64,000 bases of DNA from an uncultured Acetatifactor sp. (lineage in GTDB: Bacteria; Bacillota; Clostridia; Lachnospirales; Lachnospiraceae): the NCBI GenBank assembly GCA_910586215.1, contig CAJUGH010000004.1, positions 108,186 through 172,185 of the forward strand, written 5' to 3'. Shown piece by piece: positions 1 to 8,729 of this stretch (position 1 is the first letter of the stretch; the number at the start of each line of letters is the position of its first letter). Both the position numbers and the translations under genes were made by a program. The notes under the pieces are model-generated. The model worked only from the letters and a program-made list of their open reading frames with translations. It had not been told where the DNA came from and searched no databases.

Positions 1-87
1 AGGGTTGGTGGTCACGCCACAGATCACTCCCATGTCATTTGCTTTTCTAATATCCTCCACTTTTGCTGTGTCAATAAAAAAACGCAT
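1..87 (-). CDS. fsa: Transaldolase / fructose-6-phosphate aldolase family protein, 5' end only (runs off window start)
   Basis: Only the first 29 residues lie in the window. They read MRFFIDTAKVEDIRKANDMG and continue with a GVTTNP motif, the start of the small transaldolase/fructose-6-phosphate aldolase family (a class I aldolase TIM barrel, usually about 215 residues). These enzymes make or cleave a C-C bond in sugar phosphates through a Schiff-base lysine, which lies outside the window. The start is ATG at 87 with AAGGAGAT a few bases upstream. The family assignment is firm; whether the enzyme acts as transaldolase or F6P aldolase cannot be told from this part. Confidence 0.88.
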   Translation of the reverse strand, partial: MRFFIDTAKVEDIRKANDMGVICGVTTNP

Positions 88-140
88 ACGATATCTCCTT
101 TTCTCCGATGTTTTTGTCTCACACAATATGTATACGGCTC

Positions 141-164
141 TGTGCCCGGGCACATCAGTGATGT
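141..164. promoter_or_regulatory. Two abutting palindromes in the transaldolase leader
   Basis: TGTGCCCGGGCACA (141-154) is a perfect palindrome and overlaps ACATCAGTGATGT (152-164), a second palindrome with one central base. They lie just downstream of the predicted -10 box, a usual place for a repressor operator or a 5'UTR hairpin. No regulator is identified. Confidence 0.4.
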
Positions 165-169
165 ATTCC

Positions 170-198
170 AGTATACCCAATTGCACCATAAAACTCAA
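170..198 (-). promoter_or_regulatory. Promoter of the transaldolase gene
   Basis: On the minus strand TTGAGT (198-193) and TATACT (175-170) are separated by 17 bp, about 80 bp upstream of the ATG at 87. The -35 box overlaps the last codons of the kinase gene. Confidence 0.6.
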
Positions 199-2183
199 TA
201 GTTTTTGCAGGTACTTTTCCAAATATTTTTCTCACAGACAACGCTTTTCCTACTGGAAATGATTTTATGGAACTCCCTGTTTCCAGAGCCAGCCTTTTTG
301 CCCAATCCCCCACCAGACTGGCAGACCCCCAAGGCTTTCACCAGACTCTGCATATCAGGGAACCGTCTCCCGGGCTGCCGCCTGGTACAGACTACCGCCA
401 CCTTCCACAGCCTGGCGCGGCATCTTCTCTCCTGGCGATATTTTTTCAAGGTTCCTCTCCATATATAGGTTTCCCTGGCCCTGTTCCCAATTACCGGCCT
501 CTTATATCTGCTCCGCTTCCCCAGTCTCCAGATCCTGCCTGGAAGCTTTTGCCTGTCTCTGTCATGGGGCATTCCATCCTGCTGTCTGTCAGCCCGGAAA
601 CCATCCTGTCTCCCGCCAGATACCCCAAGCATGGCCCACAGAACCTGCCCCACCCCATATACGTCACTGGCAGGACTTACGCTTCCTGCCATTTCAAACT
701 GCTCCGGCGCACCAAATCCCGGCGTACCGGCCCTGGCCGCATCCCCTGTTTCCAGCAGGCAGGCGCATCCAAGATCCAGCAGCTTTACCTTTCCGTCCTG
801 CCGGATCATGATGTTAGCTGGCTTGATATCCCGGAAAAGAACCGCATCCTTCATGGTGTGCAGGTATCGCAGCCCTTCTGCCAGTTCCAGTGCCACCTGG
901 GCGGCTCTTTTGGCAGCAAGACGACCTTGACGTCCCAGAAGTACATCCAGGCTGCTGCCAGGCACATATTCCATGGCCAGGCAGCTTCTGTCTCCTTCCT
1001 GCCAGCATTCCTTGTATGCCACAAACAAAGGATGTTCCAGTCTCTGCAGCAGTCTCCCTTCCCTCTCCACCAGTTCTTTCCGGGAACTGACCTTGCAGGC
1101 CACATCCTCTCCGTCCCCTCTCCGTCTGGCAAGATAGACCCTGGAAAAAGCTCCCTGTCCCAGGAAACGGCACACCCTGTATCCGCGGCGCTCCAGAAAC
1201 GCCCTGTCCTCCTTCTGGTACGCTCCAGACCAAGTGTCTCTTGGTCTGGCCTGTGCATGGATGCATGACGATCCTGCTCCTGCCAGACCTCTCCTCAAAG
1301 TCCTCCTTTTTGTCTCCCTTTTACACACCCTCTCCTTTTCCCGGCCTTCCGGTTCCGCAAATGTTCCTTTCCCCGGTCTCAGATACAGCAGCACAGCTCC
1401 CATATCCGTTTCACCCATTGCTGCCACACAGCTTCCCAGTTCCTCCAGACGGCGCTTTGCCTGCTCCTGTGTCCATACCTCTCCCACGGACAGACATCCG
1501 CTTCCATTTTCTCCAGCCGCTGCCCTTCCAAAAGATTCTGTGGCAAGCAGAAGCCCTGCGTTGTGTTCTAACATCCCCCTTTGCAGATACAGTTTTCCCT
1601 GATCCTGCATTTCCTCATCTGTCTCCTGCTTCACACGATGTGGTATCCCTTCCAGATGCCCTGGTATCTCCGGATGTCCCTTGCCACAATCCGGCGTAAT
1701 CTTATGGGCATGTCCTCTGCCGAATCCCATATTCAGCAAATGGATTTCCACCAGTCCTCTTGAAAACAACAGCACATGCTCCCCCACCCCCAGGAAACCA
1801 GCTGCATCAATGTTCCCATCCCAGTTCCCATTGACCCCGCTCCCTGAAAGTTCGCTGAAGATTTCGTCCATCAGGGAAAGCAGTTCCTTCTCCAGTCTCG
1901 CAAGCCACCTCTCTGGCTGGCAAGCCATTTTACGCCAGGGCAGGTTCCGCTGCCATTGCAGCATTCGCCCTGTCAGATAGGCCCCTGCTCTTTCGGCGCC
2001 CCTGCCACCCCCCAGACACGCAAAGCACAAGGGAATCCCTTTCCAACTGTACTGTACCAGAACCAGGGAATTCCGGTTGCCCAGGCTGCCCTCCTTCGGA
2101 CTTGCACTGCTACACGCTGCCTGCTCCTGCCCCTGGATATCCCGTTCCTTCTGTTGCCAGTAAAACCCCATAACATACTTCAT
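195..2183 (-). CDS. PP2C-like domain fused to a Ser/Thr protein kinase domain
   Basis: 662 residues. Residues about 35-265 resemble a degraded PP2C phosphatase domain: a GGGRG segment near 58-62 where PP2C has its metal-binding DGMGG, and LLLATESFGR near 211-220. Residues about 335-530 are a Hanks-type kinase: glycine loop GQGAFSRVY (342-350), ATP lysine K364, catalytic loop FRDIKPANI (450-458), metal site DLG (470-472) and GAPE (491-494). HRD is FRD and DFG is DLG, but Lys, Asp and Asn are kept, so kinase activity is plausible. The PP2C metal aspartates look lost. The gene starts 11 bp after the stop of the upstream lipoprotein gene, so the two are probably co-transcribed. No transmembrane segment is evident. 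Substrates are unknown, and the exact start is uncertain because the ribosome site is distant. Confidence 0.75.
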   Translation of the reverse strand: MKYVMGFYWQQKERDIQGQEQAACSSASPKEGSLGNRNSLVLVQYSWKGIPLCFACLGGGRGAERAGAYLTGRMLQWQRNLPWRKMACQPERWLARLEKELLSLMDEIFSELSGSGVNGNWDGNIDAAGFLGVGEHVLLFSRGLVEIHLLNMGFGRGHAHKITPDCGKGHPEIPGHLEGIPHRVKQETDEEMQDQGKLYLQRGMLEHNAGLLLATESFGRAAAGENGSGCLSVGEVWTQEQAKRRLEELGSCVAAMGETDMGAVLLYLRPGKGTFAEPEGREKERVCKRETKRRTLRRGLAGAGSSCIHAQARPRDTWSGAYQKEDRAFLERRGYRVCRFLGQGAFSRVYLARRRGDGEDVACKVSSRKELVEREGRLLQRLEHPLFVAYKECWQEGDRSCLAMEYVPGSSLDVLLGRQGRLAAKRAAQVALELAEGLRYLHTMKDAVLFRDIKPANIMIRQDGKVKLLDLGCACLLETGDAARAGTPGFGAPEQFEMAGSVSPASDVYGVGQVLWAMLGVSGGRQDGFRADRQQDGMPHDRDRQKLPGRIWRLGKRSRYKRPVIGNRARETYIWRGTLKKYRQERRCRARLWKVAVVCTRRQPGRRFPDMQSLVKALGVCQSGGGLGKKAGSGNREFHKIISSRKSVVCEKNIWKSTCKNY

Positions 2184-2194
2184 AGACCGATCCG

Positions 2195-3130
2195 TCAGTC
2201 TCCCTCAGAATAAATAACAGGAATACTGATATCTACTGTGTCCACCTCCTCGAAATCTTTCTGGATTGTCATAATGAAAGAAATATTCCTGCTGTCTGCT
2301 CCTGACTCATGGAGCGCAACCAGATCTGCCCTCTCAAAATTAGCGCTAAACTCCAGCGGATCTGCCGCCTCAACATTATTTCCCTCATGCTCATACAGCA
2401 TTTCACCATTCACACATATATTATCAAATTTCAAACCAAGCACATCAAAATCCGTCTCCCCGGTACTTTCACAATACACTGCCATCCCGTCATTATTCGT
2501 AATATATGCATTCCTCACATACTCACATATTGTCTGACCAGGCACTATAATACGCAAACCGTTTCCATTATATATTTCCATTTCTTCTACAACAGATTTA
2601 CGTGTTATTGTCTCCGGCGTTATATCCTCAGACGCAATCTCCCGTGTCTGAAAGGTTAACAAAAGAGTCTCTCCTTCATCCCCGCTGTCACCGGTCTCCC
2701 TGGCAGTGGCCTCCAGGACAATTTCTGCACAGCCCTCCATTGACTCGTCTATAAACACCGTTTCCTCGTAGACATCCCCCGCTTTCACTTTTGGAGACCA
2801 ATAATCCGGGAACCACAACTCGTCTGACACCGGCTTCCCATCCAGAGAAAGCTTCTGCCAATTGACCTGGATCTCCATGTTCTCAGACACATTCGCAACT
2901 TTCAGGTATAATTTCGTCCGCCCAGAATCAAGTTCCATCCTGTCTGCAGTCACATCCAGCGCCTCAGCGCAGGATGTCTTCGCCTCTTCCCGGCTTTTCG
3001 TATCTTCCACTTTATCCGCTGGTTCCATAGAAACCACATCCGCCGCATTATCCCCGGAACATCCTGCCATGCCCGCTGCCAGCATAATCGTCAGCAGGGA
3101 TATTCCTTTTTCCACTTCTTCATTGTACAT
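2195..3130 (-). CDS. Putative lipoprotein, conserved hypothetical; start region looks frameshifted
   Basis: 311 residues in the open frame. A hydrophobic stretch (LLTIMLAAGMAGC) ends in a lipobox with Cys24 as the likely lipidated residue, so the protein should be anchored outside the membrane. The rest is acidic and beta-rich with no family I recognise. The open frame starts MYNEEVEKG, which is acidic and unlike a signal peptide. Seven bases downstream a second ATG (3123), better spaced from AGGAGG, reads MKKWKK and would run into the same hydrophobic stretch if one A were added to the A5 run. That points to a one-base indel, slippage or a sequence error. It lies 11 bp upstream of the kinase gene. 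Confidence 0.65.
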   Translation of the reverse strand: MYNEEVEKGISLLTIMLAAGMAGCSGDNAADVVSMEPADKVEDTKSREEAKTSCAEALDVTADRMELDSGRTKLYLKVANVSENMEIQVNWQKLSLDGKPVSDELWFPDYWSPKVKAGDVYEETVFIDESMEGCAEIVLEATARETGDSGDEGETLLLTFQTREIASEDITPETITRKSVVEEMEIYNGNGLRIIVPGQTICEYVRNAYITNNDGMAVYCESTGETDFDVLGLKFDNICVNGEMLYEHEGNNVEAADPLEFSANFERADLVALHESGADSRNISFIMTIQKDFEEVDTVDISIPVIYSEGD

Positions 3131-3336
3131 TTTCCTCCTTTTCTACATGTCTGTCAGCCATCTCCCGCATGAACATACTGTGTCCGGATTCTATCTGCCA
3201 CTGTTTTGCCCACCACAAAAAGCACTAAAATACCGCCACACATTTTCTATTTTATCTGGTTATGACATTGAATCCCCGTCAGATCACAGATCATCTAGAT
3301 TTTCCTTCTGATACATAGACATGTTTTTGTATAAAT

Positions 3337-3364
3337 AGAATAGCACTTCTGAACATATTGTCAA
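3337..3364 (-). promoter_or_regulatory. Promoter of the lipoprotein-kinase operon
   Basis: TTGACA (3364-3359) and TATTCT (3342-3337) on the minus strand, spacing 16 bp. It leaves a leader of about 200 bases before the lipoprotein gene. The non-coding stretch 3131-3487 otherwise holds only a short stem (3445-3453 with 3463-3471) after rseP that lacks a T-run. Confidence 0.65.
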
Positions 3365-3487
3365 TACCTGGACTTCTTTTTATGTCTTTTTATACCCAGA
3401 AGCTGCCAGGCCTCTACATACCACCCAGCGCCAGTATTCCCACAAGCAGCAGCACGTCACCGGCTGCTGCTTTCCTTCTGCTCTACA

Positions 3488-4558
3488 TTATTTTGCGAAT
3501 ATATTCACCAGGTCATTGAAGAAGATCACCACCATCAGCACCATGAAGAACATCAGTCCTATAAAATGGACCATGCCCTCCTTCTCCGGCGGCACCGGCT
3601 TGCCCCGGATCACCTCCAGCAACAGGAACACCAGCCTGCCTCCATCCAGGGCCGGCACCGGCAGTAGGTTCAGGATCCCTAAGTTCACGGACAGCAACAG
3701 GGTGATATTCAGCATATTCAGCACCACACTCTGCCATCCATATTCCTTGGCCTGGTCATACGTCTTGCCCACCACGTTCACGGCGATTCCCACCGGTCCT
3801 GCCACATCCTGCCTGCCCACCCGGCCCTGGAAGAGCATGCCCAGGCTCTTATAGGTGCTCTTCACGGAATAGCGGATCTGATACCAGGCATATTTGAAGG
3901 TATCCAGTCCCTTGGGCACAATGGCATCCTCCCCGCTGTTCAGGATACCCAGCAGGTATCTTCCTTCTGCCTCGTCATACTGGGGCATCAGTGTGGTAGT
4001 GTGCTTCTGCCCGTCCCTCTCATACGTCACTTCCACATCTCCACCACGGTAACTGGTCATCATATACAGACTTATCTCATCGTACAGATATATCTTCTCC
4101 CCGTCCAGTGACAGGATGACATCACCTCCCTGGAGCCCCGCCGTCTGTGCCCCGCCGCCCTCTGACACCTGGGAGATGGTTGGCATCCGGATCACCATGG
4201 ACATATTCACCATAATAAAGGCAATCACAAATGCCAGGATAAAATTGAAAACAGGGCCTGCCACCACAGTGGAGATCCTGCCCCAGACGCTGGCCCGCAG
4301 GAAAGATCCCTCTCCCGGTTCCTCCCCTTCCTTCTGGGCCAGTCCGTCCTCCCCCTCGAACATGCAGGCACCGCCAATGGGGAATACCTTCAGGGAATAT
4401 TTTGTACCTCCCTTTTTCACGGAGCAAATGTTCGGTCCCATTCCCACGGCAAATTCCACCACATGGATACCATTGGCTTTCGCCAGGAGAAAATGTCCGA
4501 ACTCATGGGCTATTACCACCACCCCGAATATGAGGATAAATAAAATCACTGTCATCAT
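3488..4558 (-). CDS. rseP: Site-2 protease RseP family (RIP metalloprotease)
   Basis: 356 residues, usual family length. The zinc motif HEFGH is at residues 18-22 inside the first transmembrane helix. A PDZ domain occupies roughly 120-200, and LNLLPVPALDGGRL near the C terminus carries the second conserved intramembrane motif. The enzyme cleaves single-pass membrane substrates (anti-sigma factors, signal-peptide remnants) within the bilayer. Its ATG overlaps the dxr stop by 4 bp (ATGA), so translation is probably coupled. It is the last gene of the pyrH-frr-uppS-cdsA-dxr-rseP operon. The often-following ispG and polC genes are absent. Confidence 0.95.
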   Translation of the reverse strand: MMTVILFILIFGVVVIAHEFGHFLLAKANGIHVVEFAVGMGPNICSVKKGGTKYSLKVFPIGGACMFEGEDGLAQKEGEEPGEGSFLRASVWGRISTVVAGPVFNFILAFVIAFIMVNMSMVIRMPTISQVSEGGGAQTAGLQGGDVILSLDGEKIYLYDEISLYMMTSYRGGDVEVTYERDGQKHTTTLMPQYDEAEGRYLLGILNSGEDAIVPKGLDTFKYAWYQIRYSVKSTYKSLGMLFQGRVGRQDVAGPVGIAVNVVGKTYDQAKEYGWQSVVLNMLNITLLLSVNLGILNLLPVPALDGGRLVFLLLEVIRGKPVPPEKEGMVHFIGLMFFMVLMVVIFFNDLVNIFAK

Positions 4559-5706
4559 TTCCTGCTGATCCTTCCTGCTATATATTCATACGTCTCCTGT
4601 TCTGCCGCCAGGATGTCCTCCACCCCTGCCTCCTGCAGAACCTGGTGGTGTGCCATGGCTTCTGCAATCAGTTCCGGTATCTGCAGATAGGAGATCTCCC
4701 TGTCCAGGAACAATGCCACCGCCCTCTCATTGGCCGCATTGTATACCGTTGGCATGGTTCCTCCCAGGGAAGCTGCCTCATAGGCCAGCCGCAGTCCCTG
4801 GAAGGTCTCCAGGTCCGGCTGCTCAAATGTCATCTGGCCCAGGGCAAAAAAGTCAACCCGTTCCCCTGTCATAGGTCTCCTGTCCGGGTAGAACAGTGCA
4901 TACTGAATGGGCAGTTTCATATCGGGAACCCCCATCTGTGCCATGATTGCCCCGTCTACAAACTGGACAGCCGAATGGAGGATGCTCTGGGGATGCACCA
5001 ATACCTGGATCCTGTCAAGCCCTACCCCAAACAGCCACCTGGCTTCCATAACCTCCAACCCCTTATTCACCAGTGTGGAGGAATCTATGGTAATCTTCCT
5101 TCCCATGGCCCAGTTGGGGTGTCTTAAGGCATCTTCCACCTGGACATGTTCCAGGTCCCCCCTGGTCCGGCCCCGGAAAGGCCCTCCCGAAGCAGTCAGC
5201 AGTATCTTCTCGATTTTATCTGCCGGTTCCCCGTTCAAGGACTGGAATATGGCACTGTGTTCGCTGTCCACTGGCAGGATGGACACCCTGTATTCCCTGG
5301 CCAGGGGCATAATGATGTGTCCTGCCGTGACCAACGTCTCCTTATTGGCCAGGGCAATATCCTTTCCCGCCTGGATGGCGGCAATTGTGGGCCTGATACC
5401 AATCATGCCCACAATTGCCGTCACCAATACCTGGCTTCCTGGCCAGGTTGCTATTTCCAGGAGTCCTTCCATGCCAGACACAATCTTCACGTCCAGGTCA
5501 GCCACCCTCTCCCGCAGGTCCCTGGCTGCCTCTTCCCTCCACATACCGGCTACCTCAGGGTGAAATTCCCGGATCTGGGCTTCCATTTTCTCCACACGGT
5601 TTCCTGCTGCCAGGGCAATAACCTGCAGATCCGGGTTGCTTTGCACTACCTCTAGTGTCTGGGTTCCGATGGAACCAGTGGATCCTAATATCGCAATCTT
5701 TTTCAT
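4555..5706 (-). CDS. dxr: 1-deoxy-D-xylulose-5-phosphate reductoisomerase
   Basis: 383 residues. The N-terminal NADPH-binding motif GSTGSIG and the central VDSEHSAIFQSL segment (metal and substrate binding) are clear. It converts DXP to MEP, the committed step of the non-mevalonate isoprenoid pathway in the cytosol. I chose ATG 5706 (MKKIAILG) because GGGAG sits 5 bases upstream; an in-frame ATG at 5718 would add four residues. It lies between cdsA and rseP and overlaps rseP by 4 bp. It supplies precursors for the neighbouring UppS. Confidence 0.96.
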   Translation of the reverse strand: MKKIAILGSTGSIGTQTLEVVQSNPDLQVIALAAGNRVEKMEAQIREFHPEVAGMWREEAARDLRERVADLDVKIVSGMEGLLEIATWPGSQVLVTAIVGMIGIRPTIAAIQAGKDIALANKETLVTAGHIIMPLAREYRVSILPVDSEHSAIFQSLNGEPADKIEKILLTASGGPFRGRTRGDLEHVQVEDALRHPNWAMGRKITIDSSTLVNKGLEVMEARWLFGVGLDRIQVLVHPQSILHSAVQFVDGAIMAQMGVPDMKLPIQYALFYPDRRPMTGERVDFFALGQMTFEQPDLETFQGLRLAYEAASLGGTMPTVYNAANERAVALFLDREISYLQIPELIAEAMAHHQVLQEAGVEDILAAEQETYEYIAGRISRK

Positions 5707-5719
5707 ACCGTCTCCCATC

Positions 5720-6544
5720 TCATGCCGCCAGCAGCAACAGGGCCAGGAAATATGTCATGGGTGCAGTCACTATCATACTGTCAAAACGGTCCATGATGCC
5801 TCCATGGCCCGGTATCAGTTTTCCATAATCCTTGATCTGGGCATTGCGCTTGATGGCAGATGCCGCCAGGTCCCCCACCATACTCATGACAGCTCCCACT
5901 CCGCAGATCAAGGCAATGATCCAGCCCACCGTCTGTTCAGGGAATGCCGTTTCCACAAAAAAGTGCCCATACAGCCATCCGATCAGGGCTGCCCCCAGCA
6001 CGCCGCCGATACAGCCCTCTAAGGATTTCTTGGGGCTGAGCTGGGGGAATATTTTCTTCCGGCCAGTCAGTTTCCCCACCACATAGGCACAGGTATCGCA
6101 GCCCCAGGAACTGATCAAGATCATCCACACCACATAGATCCCCTGGTTCCCCATCCTGGTCTGGTACACAAAAGACAGCATCACCGGGGCATACAGGAAG
6201 GAGAATACCGCCGCCATTACCTGTCCCGCCTGATACCTGGGAAACACTGCCACATAGGCGAACATCTCCAGCAGGAAAAATCCCACGATACACATGAGGA
6301 AGAAAATGTCACTTCCATCCACATACAGGATGCCATAATAGATTGTGGTCGCTGCCATTCCCAGCCACTCCAGGCCGTTTAATTTCCTCTCATCTGTGGC
6401 ACAGCCCGTAGCCTTGGTCAGTTCCCGGAAAGCAGCCATGGAGATGGCCCAGAGAATCAAAGCCAGGGGCATCCCCCCGTATCCCATGGCCCCAAGGGCA
6501 ATGACCACCAACACCACGCCACTGGCCAGTCTGGTCACAAACAT
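5720..6544 (-). CDS. cdsA: Phosphatidate cytidylyltransferase
   Basis: 274 residues, mostly membrane-spanning helices. The C-terminal signature is present as KRNAQIKDYGKLIPGHGGIM followed by DRFDS, the CdsA metal- and CTP-binding motif. It makes CDP-diacylglycerol, the precursor for phospholipids including the product of PgsA encoded at 20.2 kb. AAGGAGG lies upstream of the ATG, and it starts 4 bp after the uppS stop. Confidence 0.95.
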   Translation of the reverse strand: MFVTRLASGVVLVVIALGAMGYGGMPLALILWAISMAAFRELTKATGCATDERKLNGLEWLGMAATTIYYGILYVDGSDIFFLMCIVGFFLLEMFAYVAVFPRYQAGQVMAAVFSFLYAPVMLSFVYQTRMGNQGIYVVWMILISSWGCDTCAYVVGKLTGRKKIFPQLSPKKSLEGCIGGVLGAALIGWLYGHFFVETAFPEQTVGWIIALICGVGAVMSMVGDLAASAIKRNAQIKDYGKLIPGHGGIMDRFDSMIVTAPMTYFLALLLLAA

Positions 6545-6548
6545 AAGA

Positions 6549-7250
6549 CTATTCCTCCTTCAAACCGCCGTACCTTCTGTCCCTATGATTATATGCCTCC
6601 ACGGCTTTTATCAATTCTTCCTTTGTGAAATCAGGCCAGGCCACTGGTGTCACATAGAATTCCGTATACGCAAGCTGCCAGAGCAGGAAATTGGAGATCC
6701 TCTGTTCATTGCAGGTCCTAATCAGCAGGTCCGGTGCTGGTATCCCAGCAGTATCCAGTGCATCTTCGATCCGGTCCTGGTCTATGGCTGCAGGTGTCAG
6801 TTCCCCTGCAGCCACCTGGGTTGCCAGCTTTCGGAATGCCCGCACCAGTTCATCCCGTCCCCCGTAATTGATGGCAATCTGGAAGTGAAGGCCATCATTG
6901 TCCCTGGTCGCCTGTTCCAGTTCCTCTATCCTAATCCGGATGTCCGGATCCAGCCTGGATTTCTCCCCCAGGACCCGGACACACATGCGGTTCTTCTCCG
7001 CAGTCTTCAGGCAGGTTTTCATGTAATTGCGCAGAAGCTTCATCAAAGCATCCACTTCTTCTTTCGGACGGTTCCAGTTCTCCGTGGAAAAAGCATATAC
7101 CGTGAGATACTGTATCCCCATCCGGTAAGCCTCCTCACAGATCGTCTCCACTGTCCTGGCTCCCTGGGCATGACCATAATTGCGGGGCATCCCCTTGGCC
7201 TTGGCCCATCTGCCATTCCCGTCCAGGATGATTGCCACATGCCGGGGCAT
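6549..7250 (-). CDS. uppS: Isoprenyl transferase (undecaprenyl diphosphate synthase)
   Basis: 233 residues from the ATG at 7250 (MPRHVAIILDGNGRWA). The conserved DGNGRWA segment holds the catalytic aspartate, and RTCNEQRISNFLLWQLAYTE is the family's C-terminal substrate motif. It extends farnesyl-PP with isopentenyl-PP to make the lipid carrier for cell wall precursors. AAGGA sits 7 bases upstream of this ATG; an alternative ATG at 7268 adds six residues. In the 109 bp before frr there is a hairpin of AGGGGAG and CTCCCCT (7302-7326) without a T-run. Confidence 0.94.
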   Translation of the reverse strand: MPRHVAIILDGNGRWAKAKGMPRNYGHAQGARTVETICEEAYRMGIQYLTVYAFSTENWNRPKEEVDALMKLLRNYMKTCLKTAEKNRMCVRVLGEKSRLDPDIRIRIEELEQATRDNDGLHFQIAINYGGRDELVRAFRKLATQVAAGELTPAAIDQDRIEDALDTAGIPAPDLLIRTCNEQRISNFLLWQLAYTEFYVTPVAWPDFTKEELIKAVEAYNHRDRRYGGLKEE

Positions 7251-7377
7251 CTTCAATCCTTCTCCCATGGCTCTCGCGCATATCCTTTCTACGTAAATCT
7301 CAAGGGGAGCGGCTGCCCACTCCCCTGCACTATCTTGTCCGGTTCCCTCGTACCAGTCCCGTTCCCATGAAGGGCGG

Positions 7378-7929
7378 CTATACTGTCATGATCTCCTTGG
7401 ACTTCTCTTCCATCAAGGCATCTATATCCTTCACGAATTTGTCCGTCAGTTTCTGGAGTTGTTCCTCCATCTGTTTGATCTCATCCTCGGAGATCTCTGT
7501 CTTTCCCAGCTTTTTCAGGAAATCATTGCCGTCCCTGCGGATATTACGGACAGCCACCTTTCCCTCCTCCGCCTTCTTTTTCACATCCTTCACCAGGTCT
7601 TTCCTGCGCTCCTCCGTCAGTTCCGGGAACACCAGCCTGATCACACTGCCGTCATTGGATGGATTGATGCCGATGTCTGAGGTCATAATGGCCTTCTCGA
7701 TCTCCTTGATCAAGGATTTCTCCCAGGGAGCAATCTGGATGATGCGGGCCTCCGGCACCGTCACGTTGCCCACCTGCTGTATGGGGGTCGGCGTGCCGTA
7801 ATAATTCACCCGGAGTTTATCCAGTACATGGGGATTGGCACGGCCTGCACGGATAGAAGCATAATCTGCCTCCAGGAAGCTGTATGCCTTCTTCATCTTG
7901 TCTTCGTACTGCTGTAATCTGGCGTCCAT
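7378..7929 (-). CDS. frr: Ribosome recycling factor
   Basis: 183 residues, a standard full-length RRF. The segments DYASIRAGRANP near residue 20-30, YYGTPTPIQQVGNVTVPEAR and the long helical C-terminal half match the family. It works with EF-G to split post-termination ribosomes. It is placed between pyrH and uppS, as in most Bacillota. Start ATG 7929 has GAGGA upstream. Confidence 0.97.
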   Translation of the reverse strand: MDARLQQYEDKMKKAYSFLEADYASIRAGRANPHVLDKLRVNYYGTPTPIQQVGNVTVPEARIIQIAPWEKSLIKEIEKAIMTSDIGINPSNDGSVIRLVFPELTEERRKDLVKDVKKKAEEGKVAVRNIRRDGNDFLKKLGKTEISEDEIKQMEEQLQKLTDKFVKDIDALMEEKSKEIMTV

Positions 7930-7999
7930 ATCATGTCCTCGCTTTCTCTTTATACATAGGATAAATGAAATACCTGATCATTTCTGACAGGCCCGGATA

Positions 8000-8695
8000 C
8001 TACACCAGGACCTTGGTTCCCTGGAACTGGCCGCACACCGCATTTACAATGCTGTTCTCCTGGCCCAGCCCGAATACCCACATGGGCATCTTGTTGTCCC
8101 TGGCCAGGATGGATGCTGTCATATCCACCACCTGCAGGTTCTTTGCTATGACCTCCTCTATGGTAACCGTACTGTACTTCTTCGCTGCCGGGTTCCTACC
8201 GGGGTCATCATCATATACCCCGTCTATGGATTTTGCCAGCAGTATCACGTCCGCCTCCACTTCAATGGCCCTGAGCACCACCCCTGTATCCGTGGAGAAA
8301 TAGGGATGCCCGGTGCCTCCTGCGAAGAATACCACCTGTCCTTCCTTGAAGCAGACATTGGCCCTGTCCTTGGAAAACAATTCCGTAAAAGCACCACACA
8401 CAAAGGGTGTCAGGATACTGGTATCCATTCCCACACTGCGGAATATCTCTGATACATAGATGCAGTTCATGACTGTTGCCAGCATACCAATCTGGTCTGC
8501 CTTGGTGCGGTCTATGTGTTCACTGGTACGGCCCCGCCAGAAATTACCACCACCGATGACGATCCCCACCTGTATCCCACCCTGGGTAATCTGTTTTACC
8601 TGTGTGGCAACCTTTCTCACGGTCTCCTCATCAAATCCTGTCTTCCGTTCCCCTGCAAGGGCCTCACCGCTGAGCTTCAATAGTATTCTCCGCAT
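8000..8695 (-). CDS. pyrH: UMP kinase
   Basis: 231 residues from ATG 8695 (MRRILLKLSGEALAG), the conserved start of bacterial UMP kinase. GGGNFWRG and the long FFAGGTGHPYFSTDTG segment are further family motifs. It phosphorylates UMP to UDP and is hexameric and cytosolic. An adjacent in-frame ATG at 8698 sits only 1 base from GGAGG, so the second ATG is the better start. The reading frame is open a further 170 bases upstream but that part has no pyrH similarity and overlaps the deacetylase gene's end region. The upstream neighbour is a polysaccharide deacetylase instead of the usual rpsB-tsf. Confidence 0.95.
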   Translation of the reverse strand: MRRILLKLSGEALAGERKTGFDEETVRKVATQVKQITQGGIQVGIVIGGGNFWRGRTSEHIDRTKADQIGMLATVMNCIYVSEIFRSVGMDTSILTPFVCGAFTELFSKDRANVCFKEGQVVFFAGGTGHPYFSTDTGVVLRAIEVEADVILLAKSIDGVYDDDPGRNPAAKKYSTVTIEEVIAKNLQVVDMTASILARDNKMPMWVFGLGQENSIVNAVCGQFQGTKVLV

Positions 8696-8729
8696 CATAC
8701 CTCCCCTTCTGCCATAGCTGGCATCTGCC

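Noticed and set aside
267..1268. Long plus-strand reading frame opposite the kinase gene
   Set aside because: No recognisable protein features; it is the GC-rich antisense of a clear kinase.
3445..3471. Stem AGCAGCAGC/GCTGCTGCT after rseP as a terminator
   Set aside because: There is no T-run on the minus strand.
7302..7326. Hairpin between uppS and frr as a terminator
   Set aside because: No T-run, and the genes on both sides belong to one conserved operon.
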